Positions 11,331 through 26,800 of a stretch of DNA of 64,000 nt are shown here, in pieces. Where the stretch lies: positions 4,719,501 through 4,783,500 of the forward strand of contig JAZGTN010000071.1 of NCBI GenBank assembly GCA_037783415.1, read 5' to 3'. The stretch's first letter is position 1. Each line of letters opens with the position of its first letter. The position numbers and the translations under genes were made by a program. The DNA is from Leptasterias polaris (lineage: Eukaryota > Echinodermata > Asteroidea > Forcipulatida > Asteriidae). Below the pieces are notes generated by a model, which searched no databases, had not been told where the DNA came from, and saw nothing but the letters and a program-made list of their open reading frames with translations.

Positions 11331-11765
11331 AGCCTGGCTTATGCTGGATCACTGCATTCACAGTTCACTTAGATCCCCTGTACGACTCGTGTGTACATTC
11401 AATACTGTATGCACAACGTGTGTATTATCATTGTGCATGTGCACTCCATTTGATTCTAGAAATGCTGCTTGAGACTACTGCTACAATTCAGTACCATAAC
11501 ATTGTTCAGTTTGTCAGTTATGAATCTGATGAGTGACGTTATGTAGCTTGTGCTTCTGCCACACCAGTAACATGAAAAATATATTGTTTTGCAGCTTTTC
11601 ATTGGAGTTGGATCACCACAGCAAGTAGTCTTGTGGATCACCTACCCTATACGTCCAACACACATGGTACATGTACGCAGTGAGCTTGCGGCGTTTAGAA
11701 CGCACAGTGAGCAGGGAATTTGTAACTGTATCGTGGACTTGTTTACCTAGCTAAACACCAGCAAA

Positions 11766-11853
11766 ATGGCCAAAGACATGAACACACTGCGGGCGGTCTA
11801 CACCGTGTTCCTATACACCTGTTCATTCCTTTGTACCATTCGTGTTGTCTGTG
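11766..11853 (+). CDS. bambi: bambi coding exon 1: signal peptide
   Basis: Encodes MAKDMNTLRAVYTVFLYTC and then SFLCTIRVVC, a hydrophobic leader. It ends with one base of a Gly codon at donor GTAAGT (11854), the consensus donor. Phase 1 matches the ectodomain exon 22 kb downstream. Confidence 0.9.
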
Positions 11854-14800
11854 GTAAGTTAAGACAAATACTTTCCATTCAATATTTATTTATTTCATTA
11901 ATTTATTCATCATTGCAGAAGTTTTACTCGTATAGTCGTAGTCTTATTAGTCACGATTCTTGTCAACCCGTTCATTGACACGTACAAAACAGAGCGAGTG
12001 TGTTGGTCTTGTACAAAGTTTTCCTTTTGTCTTGCCGAAATGTTCGCTTAAAAGTTAAATAATCAAAAAGTAAGTTAGTAACGTTTTCTTTAGGAAAAAT
12101 GTGAGTTACTTTGCTGAGTGAGTGGCACTGTTTGTGTCTTTAAAAAAAGGGAATATCAATATTCAAAATATTATTATTAATTTGTGCCGTAAGCAGCCTG
12201 GCCGTAAGTTATCCAAATTTAAAGATGTCTCAAGAATAAAAAGTGAACAAGTTTTCCCCGGAACATTCTGATCGTCGTATACATGGTATATTTATAGCAT
12301 TTCATCTCTACGTCAGTGACATTCGTTCTAATTGGTTGTTAAATAATACTTCTGGTCTATCTATTCAACATAAAGCTGTAAATGAGCTGGTTTTAAAGCG
12401 TCCACTTCGGTAGGATTATTAATCAAAATTCAAGATAATAACGAAGAATTAGAAACTTGGATCTTACTCTTTAGTATAGTTGTCTGTTGGTGGAGATATG
12501 CAGTAATCGGTTCCCAGTCTTAGACGGGCGGGCCAACATGGACATTATTGTGATGAGCTAACCACTATTTGGTCTTGTCCAAAACAAGAGCCAGAAGAAA
12601 CAATTGATGGTAGTTTTATTTTATCAATGGGCATTTAAACATTGATCTATGTTTAAATCTTCCTCCGTGCTTGCACCATGCATATATATGTAACATATTA
12701 GATAGCTGTCAATCTGCCTGTTGAAATTACATTTACTGCGGTCCGTGTGGATTCTACATTGTCATTGATTTGAAAAGTGTTGAAAAGACTTCTGTCTTTA
12801 GGCGACGTGAGAGATCTTTGTAAATAAAGATGTCTTGGCACTGCTGTTGTGTTTCTTTGAGGTATCGTTGGTTCTATGTCCCTGTCAATTGCTGTCCATT
12901 TATTAAGACATTCCATGGGAGTCATGGTCAATTTTAGTTGACCATTTTTATGGAGGATATGAGGATTGACCATGTCAACTTTATTTATTGGTTGATCATG
13001 TCAACCCTCGAGACCAAAAGCAAATCTTGATTGATATGAAATAAACGAAATGATTTATAGAGGATCGATGCTCTTCACTTTATTGTGAAAGTTGTACATT
13101 ATTTTTATAAAACTTAAAAGCTAAGCCGATCTTTTCACCAAGTGTTTGTTGCAATTTTTCCACAATTTAATTTCTAGCATGAGGGTTCTCAATATACTCC
13201 CAGCGATGTCTTCTCACTTTTCTTAAGAAATAGTAATGTATGACAATTCTGTGACCCTGAGACTAGACCCCCTCCTGTGCCGGTAATATTTACAATTATA
13301 CTGACCGATGGTGACAGTTATAATGGATGGATTTCAAGTTGCTATCAAGGAATTCGAGCAAAGAGCGAGAGAGGGATCATATTGCTATACGACAGCTACC
13401 ATGAATCAAAATTGACCCAAAAATATTACTCCACTGTTTACATTCCAACGTTGACACTTTGCAAAAGACGAAAACTCAAACAAGGACTTTTTACGAAGTG
13501 TTTTGTGAATTCATAGTTGAAGTCAAGTTTTGTCCTGCCCAGAATGAAGATTGATCAAGTTTTTGAATAATAATTGTTGTCCGTGGTTGACATTAAGGAT
13601 CCTAGTTTGCACCCAACTATTGCATTTTTTCTGTTCTTCTAAATTACGCTTGTTAAAGATTTGTACTCAACAACCGTGTTGAGAATTTGTTTTCTGAAAG
13701 TCAAGGCAAGTTTGCCAGGACTTCAGCTCATCAGCCTTAAGGTGTAACGAATGAATATGATATCTATTGTGTGTTTTCACCAGTTGGTACTTTATTGTTG
13801 CTGTTTCGATAAACCATGCAACAAGGTCTCGTCTTTGATGGGGTCAATCTATACGGGTAACTCTACGACCCGAATCCGTCTCGGTACTGCACCCTGAGCC
13901 TGTTTGGAGCCGTTGAGCTTCGGCAGTTAAATGGGCAGCACAATACATCATCGGCTTTAGCATGGCGAGAAGAATATGCAGACCTTTTCCCCATCCATGG
14001 ATAATGGCGCAGAGTACACAATTCTTAGTGAATTAATCGACTTTTGTACTCACTACTTGCGCGCTAATGCCCGCCGGCCGCCAGACCCTTCCAAAAGCAC
14101 ATTGATTTTCCCCCTCCCTCTCCCGCCGTTGTTGATTTTGCTTTGAGATTTACTGAGAGAACGTAGAGACTTCTTAAGGACTTTCTTAAGCCTTATTCTT
14201 ATGGAGTTTGCTATCACAATGTTGATAAATAGAAGACACATGGCTCAGGAGGGCAGGTCATGAATGCGAGTTTTATGTCACTGATTACGAGATGACAGAC
14301 GAATTTGGTTGCTGAGAATTAGAACGACCCCAGTAAGAGACCTTTAGTTGGGAATGAGAAAAGTTAAAGCATTTAAGGCCTACCTGGTTGAAATCACACA
14401 AGTTTACAGGCAGTTTGGAGGCAACCAATTGCTCTGCATGCAAAAGGAACATTGTGGGAGTCAAGTGACATTTTTATATAAGTATCTTACTATCCAAAAG
14501 ATATGGAAATTGACATGTAAATGTGTGACATGACCCTTAGTATACATCTTATAAGTGGATCAAAACACTTGGTTGTCGTGTTATAAGTTACGATCTGATT
14601 AATGATTCACTTCCTTGTAAACTTTTGACTTTCATAGAAGTTATACTCTCTACATTTAGATGATAAAATATATAACTTATTAAAAAATAAAACCTATATG
14701 GTTTCGTCAATTTTGTTGTATTATCAATTTGTTTTTAGAAACTTGTTGATCCATTTGTTTTTCTTCGATTCTCTTTGTGTTTTTGCTCAATTGGAATGTT

Positions 14801-17800
14801 AGCTTTATTGAAGCTAGTTTCTGTGGAGCAAGGTTTTAGGTTTTGTTGAAAATTAAAAGATGGTTTTGAGGATTGACTTAACCATCTACATGTGGCCTTC
14901 ATGTGCAGTGTGCACACTGGAGACTGTTCTGTAATTGATAGTGCTTTGCTTATTAGTCTTATTAGCGCCAATTTGGATATCAAGCACGCAAAATGCAATA
15001 TAGCTCTTAATGGGCGCCTAGCATTTTGAAAACGGCTACATGTAAATTGTCGCCAAGTTGGTCCCATCAGACTTGTGAACGTGTACACACAAGTACTGAT
15101 CTTTGGAACCTATGAACTGTCACTAACTATTGTACCCAAAGTTACATCCACGAATCCATTAAGTCTCTGATAATAGACTTTTGGATCAATTTGATGAAGT
15201 CGCACGAGCCTAGTTTATTAGGTATGTTTACTCATTCTCATTTTGCGTTTTTGTTGCGCTAAACACAATAACACATTCAAACAATATTTATATAGAGGGA
15301 CGGTTTGAAGTGGTTGGCACTGCCGTGAAAAACACGTCAGAAAGTTTCTTTTTAGGTATATTTTAAGAACCTTGGACTCTAAACCCCTGTTTCAAATTTC
15401 CCAAGTTGTGGAGTATAGACTCAAGGTTTTGCAGATTGTAAAAATGCGCTCAACAGACGTTTTGGTCATAAATCCGTCAGTCCTTGCACAGACATTTATT
15501 ATGGAACGAGGTCATAAACGGCATATCAAAATTAACTTATGTTAAGTCCAGCTATGACTTCTGAAACCCAAGTATGAATGGAGTAAAACTCAGCCTCAGT
15601 CTATGAATCCTTGCTCATTTTCAAGGAGATTGTGAAGAGTTTTCAGTTTGTATTATTGACCAAGTGCCTCCGGGCTCACAATAACTTGATTTCAGGAAGA
15701 ATTTATCCTTCAGATGTGTTGATACCAACTTTCAGATGAAGTTAACCACTTTTTGCCAGATGCGGTGATTTATATGAAAAGCTGAGGTCTCTTTGGCAAT
15801 GTCAAATACATAATTTATCAAAGTTTTACGTAACTCTTGTTTACTTAAGTCAGTGAGACCTTAACAAATTCTTGCATCTGTCGTGTCAGTGTCCACTTCT
15901 TTTGAAGTGTGGTATGATTTATTTTGTTATTTCCCAGCAAACATTTAAAAAAGTAGATAATTTCTAATTACACCATGGAAAGAAGTGACACATATACGTA
16001 CATTTATTGAATCCAGAACAAATTAATTGATTGGGGGATTTGAACGTGGAACTCCGGTGTTTTTCACGGAAGCTTTTTCTTCATTGATTCTTCAAATATT
16101 AATAAAAGGTATCATTGCGATGGAAATCGGTTCTATGATCCACATAACTTGACGTGAATTTATGGTGTAGATACATTGCTAACTTCAAACCGTTCATAAT
16201 GACGCACGACCCCGTGGTCCTTGTAAGGTGTATCATTCCAAACACATAATTATAATGACTCCATTGTTGGAATGGCAGAGGGAAAACTAAGCCCAATCAC
16301 CTTGAATATTCTCTCCAGTCCGATTCTCGCAGACTCGCATTCTTCTCCAACTTCTTAGTTGTCATGAAACACCGGCAGCGGTAAAAGTCTCCGTATCGTG
16401 TGTCGGTCCTTTCCACAAACTGATGCTCATGATCTTGATGAAATTTAATCTTTGAGAATATCTCTCACGATTGGTTCGATTTCGGTTTGGTGTAGACGCA
16501 AAAAGACAGCTCTGTTCAAGATATTGTCCGTGGATTTTTTTTTTGAAAGGTCATCATCTCCTTCCTGTTTGCATTTTGACGGTGGTTTTTCTTGTGTTGG
16601 AGAAATTGTTTAAGTTTCTTTTTGGATAATGCAAGTTCTCTCTCGGAGGCGTCAAATTTTATCATTTACTCATTTTCCCCTTGCTCCATTTTCTATGACT
16701 TGGCGACGTATAAGATTACTTAGGCCCTGGTCTTTTTAAAGATGTGAAGACAGCTTTAATATCAACTAAACATCAGGGAAACAATTTCAATTCCATAAGC
16801 AACGGCATCGAAGGAAAACAACCTAAAAAAATTATAATAATTTTCAGATTAGTGAAAAGCCTGCCACCACGTGGCGCCAACATATCCAATCTCTAAACCT
16901 TCATTTCTGTAAATACGATCAAATGCACTAAAACGTCTGAACGGAAATGTTAGAGAGTGCCAAGACAAACTTTTGATTGGCTATAGACGACATTTGGGCA
17001 CCAGTTTGCTCAAAGTCCGGGCTGTCAATTTCCCGCTTTATTACTTCATTTATTATTAAAGGAAACTGTTTTTTCTATGATGGCAAAGTAGACTGATTAT
17101 CACCTCTGGGTTTTGTGGTACAGTAATGTTATAAAGACAGTTTAAGGGGGTACTTTTTGCGAATTTCATTATGTAAAATTAGTTGTAATTACTCGTGTCG
17201 TCGCTGCCAGAAATGATTAATGATGTTGTTTTTAAACGCATGTGAATCTGTTTGGTAATGTGAAGGACATAGTAATATTGCGTCTAAGTAAAATTAGAAA
17301 GCAAACAATCTGTGTAAATTAGCAATTAACAATTAATCACTCATGTGAAGGAGAGTATATGATGCAAAAATAATTTATTTTCAACACTTTTTATCAATTT
17401 ATTTCAATATGAAACACGAGGAAGTGGAACATTACAGTCATTTATCTCTGCCCGTGAGAATCATTTATACTTGTCCTGTTGCTCATTTAGAGAAATGGAT
17501 GATGTATTGTTGATGTCATTTACATGTACATCATTGATACTTAGTTATTAAGATTGATGATACAGTATTCTCTGCTAATTAATACAATACACATCCTCTG
17601 TAATGTGTATGCTCTTCAGGCGCAATGCTCTACTACAAACATGAACATCTAGTTGGACAAAAGAACACGCCGTTAAAACAATTAAATTATAAAAGGGTTA
17701 AAGAGGCGGATTGTCATTGTTTTTGTTGTTGGGACTTTTTTCTTTTTTTCCCCCCCTACTTCTTCATGACACTGCAACTCATTCAATAAACCAAGGGCCT

Positions 17801-20800
17801 TTACAAACATCGGCTTGGATTTTCATAACAACAAACAGAGCCTGGAGCCTAATTTAAGCCGTGGTTTGGTATTAATGCCGGAGCTTTAACCTACTTTCAT
17901 TTCTTCATTTCCAGTCCGAAAATTACCAAAATGTCACAAACGACTCTCCATATTTCTGCCCTAAATGATATAAAATCAAATCACGTTTTTAACTGAGGAA
18001 ATGGACTGAAACTAGTCTTTTTCACAGCCCGTTCTAAGCCTGGTACCCTCAGTGCGGTTTGGGGAAAACCAGTTTATTAAAAAATTAAAAATTGTCATGT
18101 TATAAGATGGGAATTAGCTATTGTAGACAGGGAACCATATATTGGCAACCATCGTAGTATAAAACAAAATGGTGAACTAGAGGAATTGTTGAAACATTGT
18201 CGTGATCGTGTGCATGTCTCTTATGGTATTTAAATCACACTCTGATACATGATATGGAAATATATATTGTGTTACTCATTCTTACCATGGAGGTTGAATT
18301 ACAATTAAGATTATGAATGTAACAGTAGTGTCAAATTCTCATAAACAACCATAACATCGTCAAGTGGTTAAACTTGTCCTCTGGCGTTGTGTCTTTGAAT
18401 GCAATTATATCAGATATAATATGGCTACGATTACAGGTGACGGTAGCGACTACCATTACCATCACGATATGGCCGCGGCACATTGGACCAAATTCACCGT
18501 CGGATATTACAAGGTCTTTACCGCTTCATTCTGTGGGTAGTGTTGTGCCTAGCATGCCGGCCTGACCTTGATGCTTAACAATACCCATCGGTTCGACGCT
18601 GGAATACTAATCTACTACTGTTACTATTCCATTCTAACAGCTCCTCAGTCGTCCCATCATGCGGAATAACTAGTAGACAATTGATCAGAGCGATACAAAA
18701 GATCCACAAGGAGTAGGCAGTGGGGTTTTGTTGCCTCCCGTGTCCATGCTGTATTCGAGGGCTTTGCAATGGCGGTGTCAAAAACGATGTACTTGAACTT
18801 CGCTGACAAGCAATTGCGTGTTGTGCTATTGTAATTTGAGCGAAACTATTAGTGCCGTATTGTAATTGTGTTGTGGTGACGAGGAATGGCTAAAATACAT
18901 GCCGTATATGTGCTTAGTTTTGGACTTGGATATCTTCAAGTCAGGAATGAGATATTCTCTGTAAAGTTTATACGAGTGATGGTGGAAATGAAGCATAATT
19001 ATGTGTTTCCTGCTTGTAATGCTACCTTTGGTCTGCATCAATCGGCCACGTAAAGGTCGATGACATGTCTTGCCTAAATTCTCCCTAAAAATGCACGTAG
19101 GCATGTTGAATATCTGGTGAATATGCGGGTTTATGGAAACAAGTTGCGGCGTTAAAAAACTCTCTGCTGTTTGTCCCTTTAATTAACTTGTACCTTGAGC
19201 CGTTTTGCTATACCTATATTTTGTACTTCCTTTTATGACCATCATGTTGTTGTACATAAATCCAGGAATGAAATGAACACTCGTGCATTTGAATGGTACT
19301 ATTGATTATTGACATTATTGAGGAGTAAAATAAATTGGTCAAAACACATTTTGTTGAAATGAGTAGCAGCTGTCACATTCCCAAGAATCTCAGAGACAGG
19401 TTTTATTTGTGATAACTATTTATTGTAATTGCTCAGATTATCTCGACTATTATCTATTTATCATGCGCCACAGAGTTTTGCTTATCACAGAGCGCCACAG
19501 TTCTAATCAAGACTTAGAAGCATTACAATAGTGTAATGATTTCTTTCAATATTGAACTCTCAGATCAAGATAAAATTCTGGGCCATTTTTTGTTATCAAG
19601 CTGTACCGTTGGTGTCTCTGGTAATTAATATGTCGTCTGGCCTAATCATTGTAAATACCCAATTAGGAATCACAATTGGACTGACTTTGCAAATAACAAG
19701 TGGAAACATCCTCCTACAGTATGTCCCAAGACGAGAAGTATTTTCCAAAATGTGCGTAAACATTTAAGATACTGAAAAGTGTCTTAAAATAATAGGGGGC
19801 CTACAGTAAAAACATCTCCTTCTTCAAGAATGCTTCAAAGAACTGTACATTTTTAGTGAAGTTCCGGTAAATAGATCAACAATTATGCCTATAAAACAAT
19901 TTAAACAAAATATAGAATCTTAAAAACCATTTAAAAATTTGAATTCTGTTGTAATATTAACAAAAACTTCTTTGTATTTTTTTTAAAAGTGAGTTTTGTA
20001 GTCGAGTTGCCTTTTATTGAGCCAGTAGGCCTTATTTCACTTCAAACGCTCTACCCAAGTGATACAGAGCAATTCTTGACTGACTGCTGTTTTCTATCAT
20101 CGTCTCTGTGTGTTTTCAATTCTTCATCAAGGAGCAGTGCGAGTGAAACACTGAGCTTAGCGATCGAGTACACAGTTGTTGATGTGTCATTGGCCCTAGG
20201 CAGGATTGTACCGCTTGACTACCCACTGGAAGCGTGCTGTTTATTCTGTGATGTGACAAGCGTCTATGAGCGCTGCTGCTCATAATATGTACATTGTAAG
20301 GCCCTGTTAGTGTTAGATTGATTAAAATACAAGTGTGTTTGTCTCAAGTCGTTTGGTATTTATTACCAGATTGTTGACAAATGTTTGTTTGTGCATTAAT
20401 TATGCTAAGGAAGGAGAACAACTTCCAAAACTCTGAGCTTTAAGAGCTGTGCCTAATACCGTAATAGAGCACCTACTTGTAAGTAGAAACGTAGAGATAA
20501 GTCACGTGTCCTTCGAGATTTCCATCGAGAACCAAACGGATTCTGGTCAATGAAAATAAAACTAAATTCCCGCGTTTTGGTTTCGGAGGTCGTCTGAAAT
20601 TGCTCATCGACTATCAATATTAAAGAACGTATTCGACTCGCTATTCAGTTATTGTGGTCGATTCCATTAGACAAGCAGACGACATGGAGACGACATCATG
20701 TTACCATGGTTACCGTGGAAGTCATATTGAATGCTCAGCTGTGAATTCCGTCTTAATTAGGCAGATTGAAAGATGAACGTGTGACGATGGCCGTCTTTCA

Positions 20801-23800
20801 AAGACGTCAAGCTAGCATCTTCGGTTCATTTTCAATTTACCACAGAAACACTTCAAAGAATCAAAAAGATTCACTTGTGCTGGTCGTTAAGGGCGTTTTG
20901 TTAGAGTCTAAACGTCAGTTGACACGTTGGATATAAGAGTCATCACTTGGTACTTACCTATTCCCCACTGGTGTAAAATTGATTGAACTTTTGAGCCCTT
21001 CAGGCTCAAGAAATCACATCCCACAGTCATATCACAACACTAGTATAACTTATGATACTTTCCACATATGTAATATCGTCTTGTATAAGGGATTGCCATT
21101 AACGGAAGCCTTACCAGACGCGTTGCTCGTTGCAGCAGTCGATTAGGCGCCATAATTATGATTTGGCAACATTTTTACTGTGTGGGTTGGTCGTTAGGGA
21201 GTTGATGAAGAGCCCACTGGTCTCATCAAATGTGTACAGAGTGTAGGTTGGACGTGTTATGTAATGAATACAAGGTGTGACGTCATGTTATACTACCTGC
21301 ATGTAATCTCGTGGGGTAACTAATTTAGCTTAGCTACGGAGGTTGAATAATTTAGTTATAACATGCCAGGTTTTTGCATTCATTACTTATAACGTAGGGT
21401 TTATAACCCTAACGAGCGTATGTGTCCTTGCTCAGTTTCTCATCGACTTTGCTTTCTTTATTCCTTGCTTCCCCTTCACACAGTATAATTATAATCTCTT
21501 ATAATGTTCCTTTAAATGTTACTCTAGCTTTATGTGTGAGTATTAAATGACACATCTTTCAACCGTGAACAAACGGCAACAATCTGAGAAAATAGTCACC
21601 TATAGCTAACATAAAATATTCAAACTATTCTCTATATATGGCGAGCAAGAGATTATAGAAGATATCATAAAATGATTGTAACTGTCAATCTGTCTTTCAA
21701 ATAACTTTATCTTCTAAATCTACCTACGTATTGTTACTGATACTGATCTTCTAAATCTACCTGCGTATTGTTACTGATACATGTAGTAAGTGATATGAAT
21801 TAGTTAATCGTACACCATACAATATTTAATCTCTTAAAGTGGTGGCTCTGCAAAAACTATAGGTATCCTCAACTTCAGTGATATATTATTATTCCAATAT
21901 AGTGAGATTATACAATTTGTTAGTTCCTTTTATTTATTTTAGATATTGATCAAGAATCAGACTTTAAAATTAAATGGCTGTCTAGACCAACAACCTCATT
22001 GTAGATTTATCAACCTGCTTGTCTATCACTAGTCATGTCAAAAAATCATTGAATCCAAAAACGTATACATTGATTAGTTTGTCTCGTAACCTTTTAACCT
22101 TTATCATTTTCCTGTCAAATATACTGAGTAGCTTCTTTTTGGTGGATGAGATGCAGTGAAACGCAATCTCAACTAAACGAAGATGTCTGTAGCCTGAGGC
22201 AAACGATGTTTAAGTTGGATCTACCTCGTACCATTGACTTGGAACACCACTAAATGTGTACATTAGTAAAAAACCAATGGGATCGATCATCCGTATTAAG
22301 TGAACTCTTGGGACCAAGGATAAATAAAACATCAACCTTTTACGATCACTACTTCATTTCTAATATATCACCAATCAAACTAATCGACTTCGTTTTGTTT
22401 TTATGAACAGTGTATACTCTCAGTTCTTCAGACAAAATTTAGTTTGTGTTCTGTCTCGTGGGTTCTGTATCGTTCATAACATGCTCAAAAGTGATGCTCC
22501 CTTACAACCAATTTATTTATTTTATGTTAACTATTTTTCTTGTTCCGAGTAAATATTTTAAACCGGAGGTCGTTGGTTCAAATCCCTCTCTAGTCAATTT
22601 TTCTTTGTTCAGCCCAAAATCATTTAAACATTTACCCAGTCAGTTTCCCTTGTGGTTTATTATTTGCGTGCATCTCAGCTATAATTATTGAATAACTACT
22701 GCGGGCTAGATCATAATAATAATTATACAGCATTTATATAGCGCCGTATGCAAGGCCTCAAAGCGCTTCACAAAAATACATAAGTCAGCAACTATCTAAT
22801 ACAAAAAGAAAACACTCATAAAACTATTAAAAAGCAGACAAGCGATAAAATACAAAACAATACAATACAGGAATTTAGTAAGAATCAATAAAATCACACG
22901 AGGGGAGAGGTTACAAGCACCATTCACCCTCAGCCAAGATCCTCAGCATCTGGCTATTTACAGTTAAAAAACAATACAACAGGGCTTGAAAAAACAAGCC
23001 TGAGGTTAAGCAAATGAGTTATTGTTTAAAAAGATGGGTCTTCAAGACCTTCTTGAACGAAAATAGAGAGTCCACATTGCGTATGGACTCAGGCAAATTG
23101 TTCCAATAGATCATAGTGGCTAGATAACGCATTCATGATACTAAGTTCTTGCAAGGTCAAGGTAGTTATTAAGTAAGAATAATTTGGGACAATTTACATT
23201 TCTACAGGAACATTTCAAGGGGCACGAGGGCGTTGAATGGGCAAGGGGCACGAGGGCGTTGAATGGGCAAGGTGCACGAGGGCGTTGAATGGGCAAGGGG
23301 CACGAGGGCGTTGAATGGGCAAGGGGCACGAGGGCGTTGAATGGGCAAGGGGCACGAGGGCGTTGAATGGGCAAGGGGCACGAGGGCGTTGAATGGGCAA
23401 GGGGCACGAGGGCGTTGAATGGGCAAGGGGCACGAGGGCGTTGAATGGGCAAGGGGCACGAGGGCGTTGAATGGGCAAGGGGCACGAGGGCGTTGAATGG
23501 GCAAGGGGCACGAGGGCGTTGAATGGGCAAGGGGCACGAGGGCGTTGAATGGGCAAGGGGCACGAGGGCGTTGAATGGGCAAGGGGCACGAGGGCGTTGA
23601 ATGGGCAAGGGGCGATTACCAAAAGCCATCTCCATGTGATATGGAGCCTTGGTTGTTATCAGATAGAAATTTGCTTGATGGAAAGTGTCCGTTGTTTCCA
23701 ATATCAACTTTCCTTGAAATATTAAATTATGACTCTTAGTACAATCATTTCCCTCGTGTTAATTTGACGGATATGCCGCAATTTAATGTTTAAAACTTTA

Positions 23801-26800
23801 GTTTAATTTTGTTCACATAATTGTCCTGTTTAATTTCTGTATATTTGATCTGATGCGTATGTTAGAGTTAAATGTTTTAAACGTGTGATCTATAGTAATC
23901 TCTTTATTCATTGATGGCGAAACCGAATATTTGTAGATTATGGGTTTTGCCACTGGATGAAGCCCCAGTAACAAATCTTAAATCTCTTATGGCCTATGGG
24001 AATAGATCCCCATCCTCATTATCCTCTCTCTCGTCATAAATGTAGAGGCAGGAGCCATTAAGTCTGTCTAAATCTAACTTAGGCTACATGTAGGAACGGT
24101 CATTAACCGAGGCCAGACTGATTAATAACCGTCTCAAATCATTTAATATTCATTACTTTCCACGCAGGTTGTCATTACCCTATAAATTGATTTCTCATGA
24201 ATATTCATCGGATATTCATTACTACATTACTCATTAACCTCAAGTTACTGGATGTCATTGCTTCTTTTACATCGATAGCTTTCTTTTTTAGCAAAAGGCT
24301 TTAAAATTGTGTTACCTCGATATACCTCTAAACTGTTAGTTCGTTATCGATGAGTGTTTACCTTTTAAGTATTGTTAACTTTTTTGAAACCCATAATTTA
24401 CATTTCTCAATGTTTCGCCATAAAACGATAGCATGGTCGTTTACCTTCTGTGACGTCATGACTCATGAATATTCATTAGGTAACACTGAGACCCATTAAC
24501 CCAAATAAAGTGGGGCAGACATCTTCAACTCTTGAGAATTGCTCTTCGATTTCGCTACATCATACTCAATGTAGATCGTCATTAAAGAAATGAAATTACT
24601 CGATAGTGTCTCCTGGGTTGAATTCTGAGTTGAAGTTCAATTTGATTTGCCTCATTAAGTTAAAAGCATCGAATTCATGTGAGAGTCATTTTCTGTTATC
24701 AATGTGCCCCAATTGGAGGACGAGCAGTCAGTCCAACTCAGCTCACCTGACTGGCTGGCTACGGTGCAGTGAAGAAACAAGTAGGCCTACTCCTATATGG
24801 GGACATCGTTTACTAAAATATAAAAACGAGATATTTAAGTTTCTTTGTCACCGTCAACAAAATCAAAGTGGAAATACTGTTTAATTTGTTTCCAAATGAT
24901 TAGTAACTTGCCTGAATGTGTCCAATTATTATCTGACAAGTGGAAGTTATTCGTCAAAGAGAAAAATATGTTATTGTAGGCCTAATTAATACATTTCATT
25001 CAGTTTTAATTTCCATGTTTGTAACTTACTTTCCCGATTGTTAGTTTGTGTCTTGACTCTGGATTCAAGTTGGAATTCCTCGGGAGGTCGCAGTAGTATT
25101 TTCAACATGGGATCAGTTTGATGGTACTCATTTTTTACTATATGCGGTTACGGTTGTTAATGTTTGGCTGGTAACCTTGCAACCTCTTGTCCATTCTTCA
25201 CCTTGACAAGACAACAAGTAAACACTCCCATCTTACACGGTAGACTGGCACCCCACCGTGGCCCGATATGACACGCCATACCAACTACCTCATTACGCCG
25301 TTCCCCTTAGTCTAACGGTCTGCCCACTTCAACCATCGGGTCTTCATAGCTTGTCTGCTCACATCATACCTCCTTTAGACCTATGCCTACAATAATTGCT
25401 GTAATTGCGCTGCCAAGATCCCAATCCATCAATTCTGACAATCTATCCGGGGTCCGGAACAACAACCAACAAAGTTTCTGAACTACCAACCAGTAAATGA
25501 ATGGACGATAATGTAGGGGCCTACTTGGTATTCTGAGTTTGTGTTCTAAACAGTCATTTTGGGTGTCTTGGAGCTGATAGCAAATGAAGTCAACTTTAGA
25601 AGTGCATTTTGTAAGCCCTTAGGCGTGAAGTACCAATTTGAATCATTTTATGAATAAGGATTATGATTAACGAGTTGGACTCATTTTTCTTGCTCCAGGG
25701 TTGAGGTATATCATCGGTAACTTTTAAAAAACTGAATTTGATAGGAGTAGAATGGTCTTTCATGATGAGTTATGTCAATGCAACCACCTTGTCCAAAAAT
25801 ACAGGACACAGACAGGTTTCTGTTGATGCTTTGGTAAACCTCATTTCTTATCAGTCTCAGAGACAGGGAACTTGACGAGTAATTGGCCAGGTGCGACTGA
25901 ATGATTCCGCAACATTCTTTAGTGTCTCCAGCAATATAACTTTGCGTGTTAGCCAAAGTATTCTGAGGATTGGCAGATGATTCAATACAGCTTTGAAGTG
26001 GTAGGTTTTAAAAGTTGCCAAGAAAACAATTGTTTGGGAAAAACGAAAGTTAAGTTTTGGGTCACCTGGATAACATGGTTGACGTAACTACCGCCATATG
26101 GATCGTGAGTTATGATTGTGTGTTGCGAAATGGACTCCTTTGAGATTTCATTGAACCAAAGTTTCACTTACGTTGCCCACGGGGATATATAACTTTGTCC
26201 ATTGAGCTTTTCCTATGTGTAGAATCAGATACACTCGTTACTTGTCAATATTGTCGCAACGTACGGAACTATTTTGGGAGATATCCAACGAGCTAATCAC
26301 ACAAAACCTGCTAATCTTTCTATCTTTTGTTGGTACTCGTCTTTACCCCACTCAGGGAGATAATCAAACAGGCTTATCCATGGAGTGGCCGGCTAGCTGG
26401 TGCCGCTAGGTCGTTAAAGGAACTTTAATGTTTACAATGTGAAAACACAGAATTATTGATAGAACTATAAAATCTAACCGAAGGCAAACAAGAGAAAGAC
26501 TTCCTCCATGGTTTGAAATTGAACTTTTAGCGAGTACAGCTACTACTAGTACTAATACTATTTTGCGTTGTTATCAAGTTTATTGGTAAAAAGACATGCG
26601 TCTGGACTGATGCCCTAGCTTGTAAAAGTGTTATTTGTTATCAATTTAATTTATTTTATTAACAATCAAATCTCAATAAATCGAAATACTCTGCTGTTAT
26701 CAAAACGTCACACACAAAAAGACGTACACAGACGTATAGATGTAGTCCATTGAACGTTTCTGCAATGGGACTAATCGTGAAGTTTATTTTGAACCTTCAA

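Noticed and set aside
14735..15088. 117-aa minus-strand frame in bambi intron 1
   Set aside because: No recognisable motif and surrounded by AT-rich intronic DNA. Likely chance.
19989..20285. 98-aa plus-strand frame with several Cys
   Set aside because: Starts with GTG, no cysteine pattern of a known family, no splice support.
23217..23613. CRISPR-like array
   Set aside because: Units are contiguous with no spacers and the genome is clearly eukaryotic.
23141..23707. 188-aa minus-strand proline-rich frame and two overlapping ones
   Set aside because: Direct translation of the 26-bp minisatellite. All three frames are open because the period is not a multiple of three.
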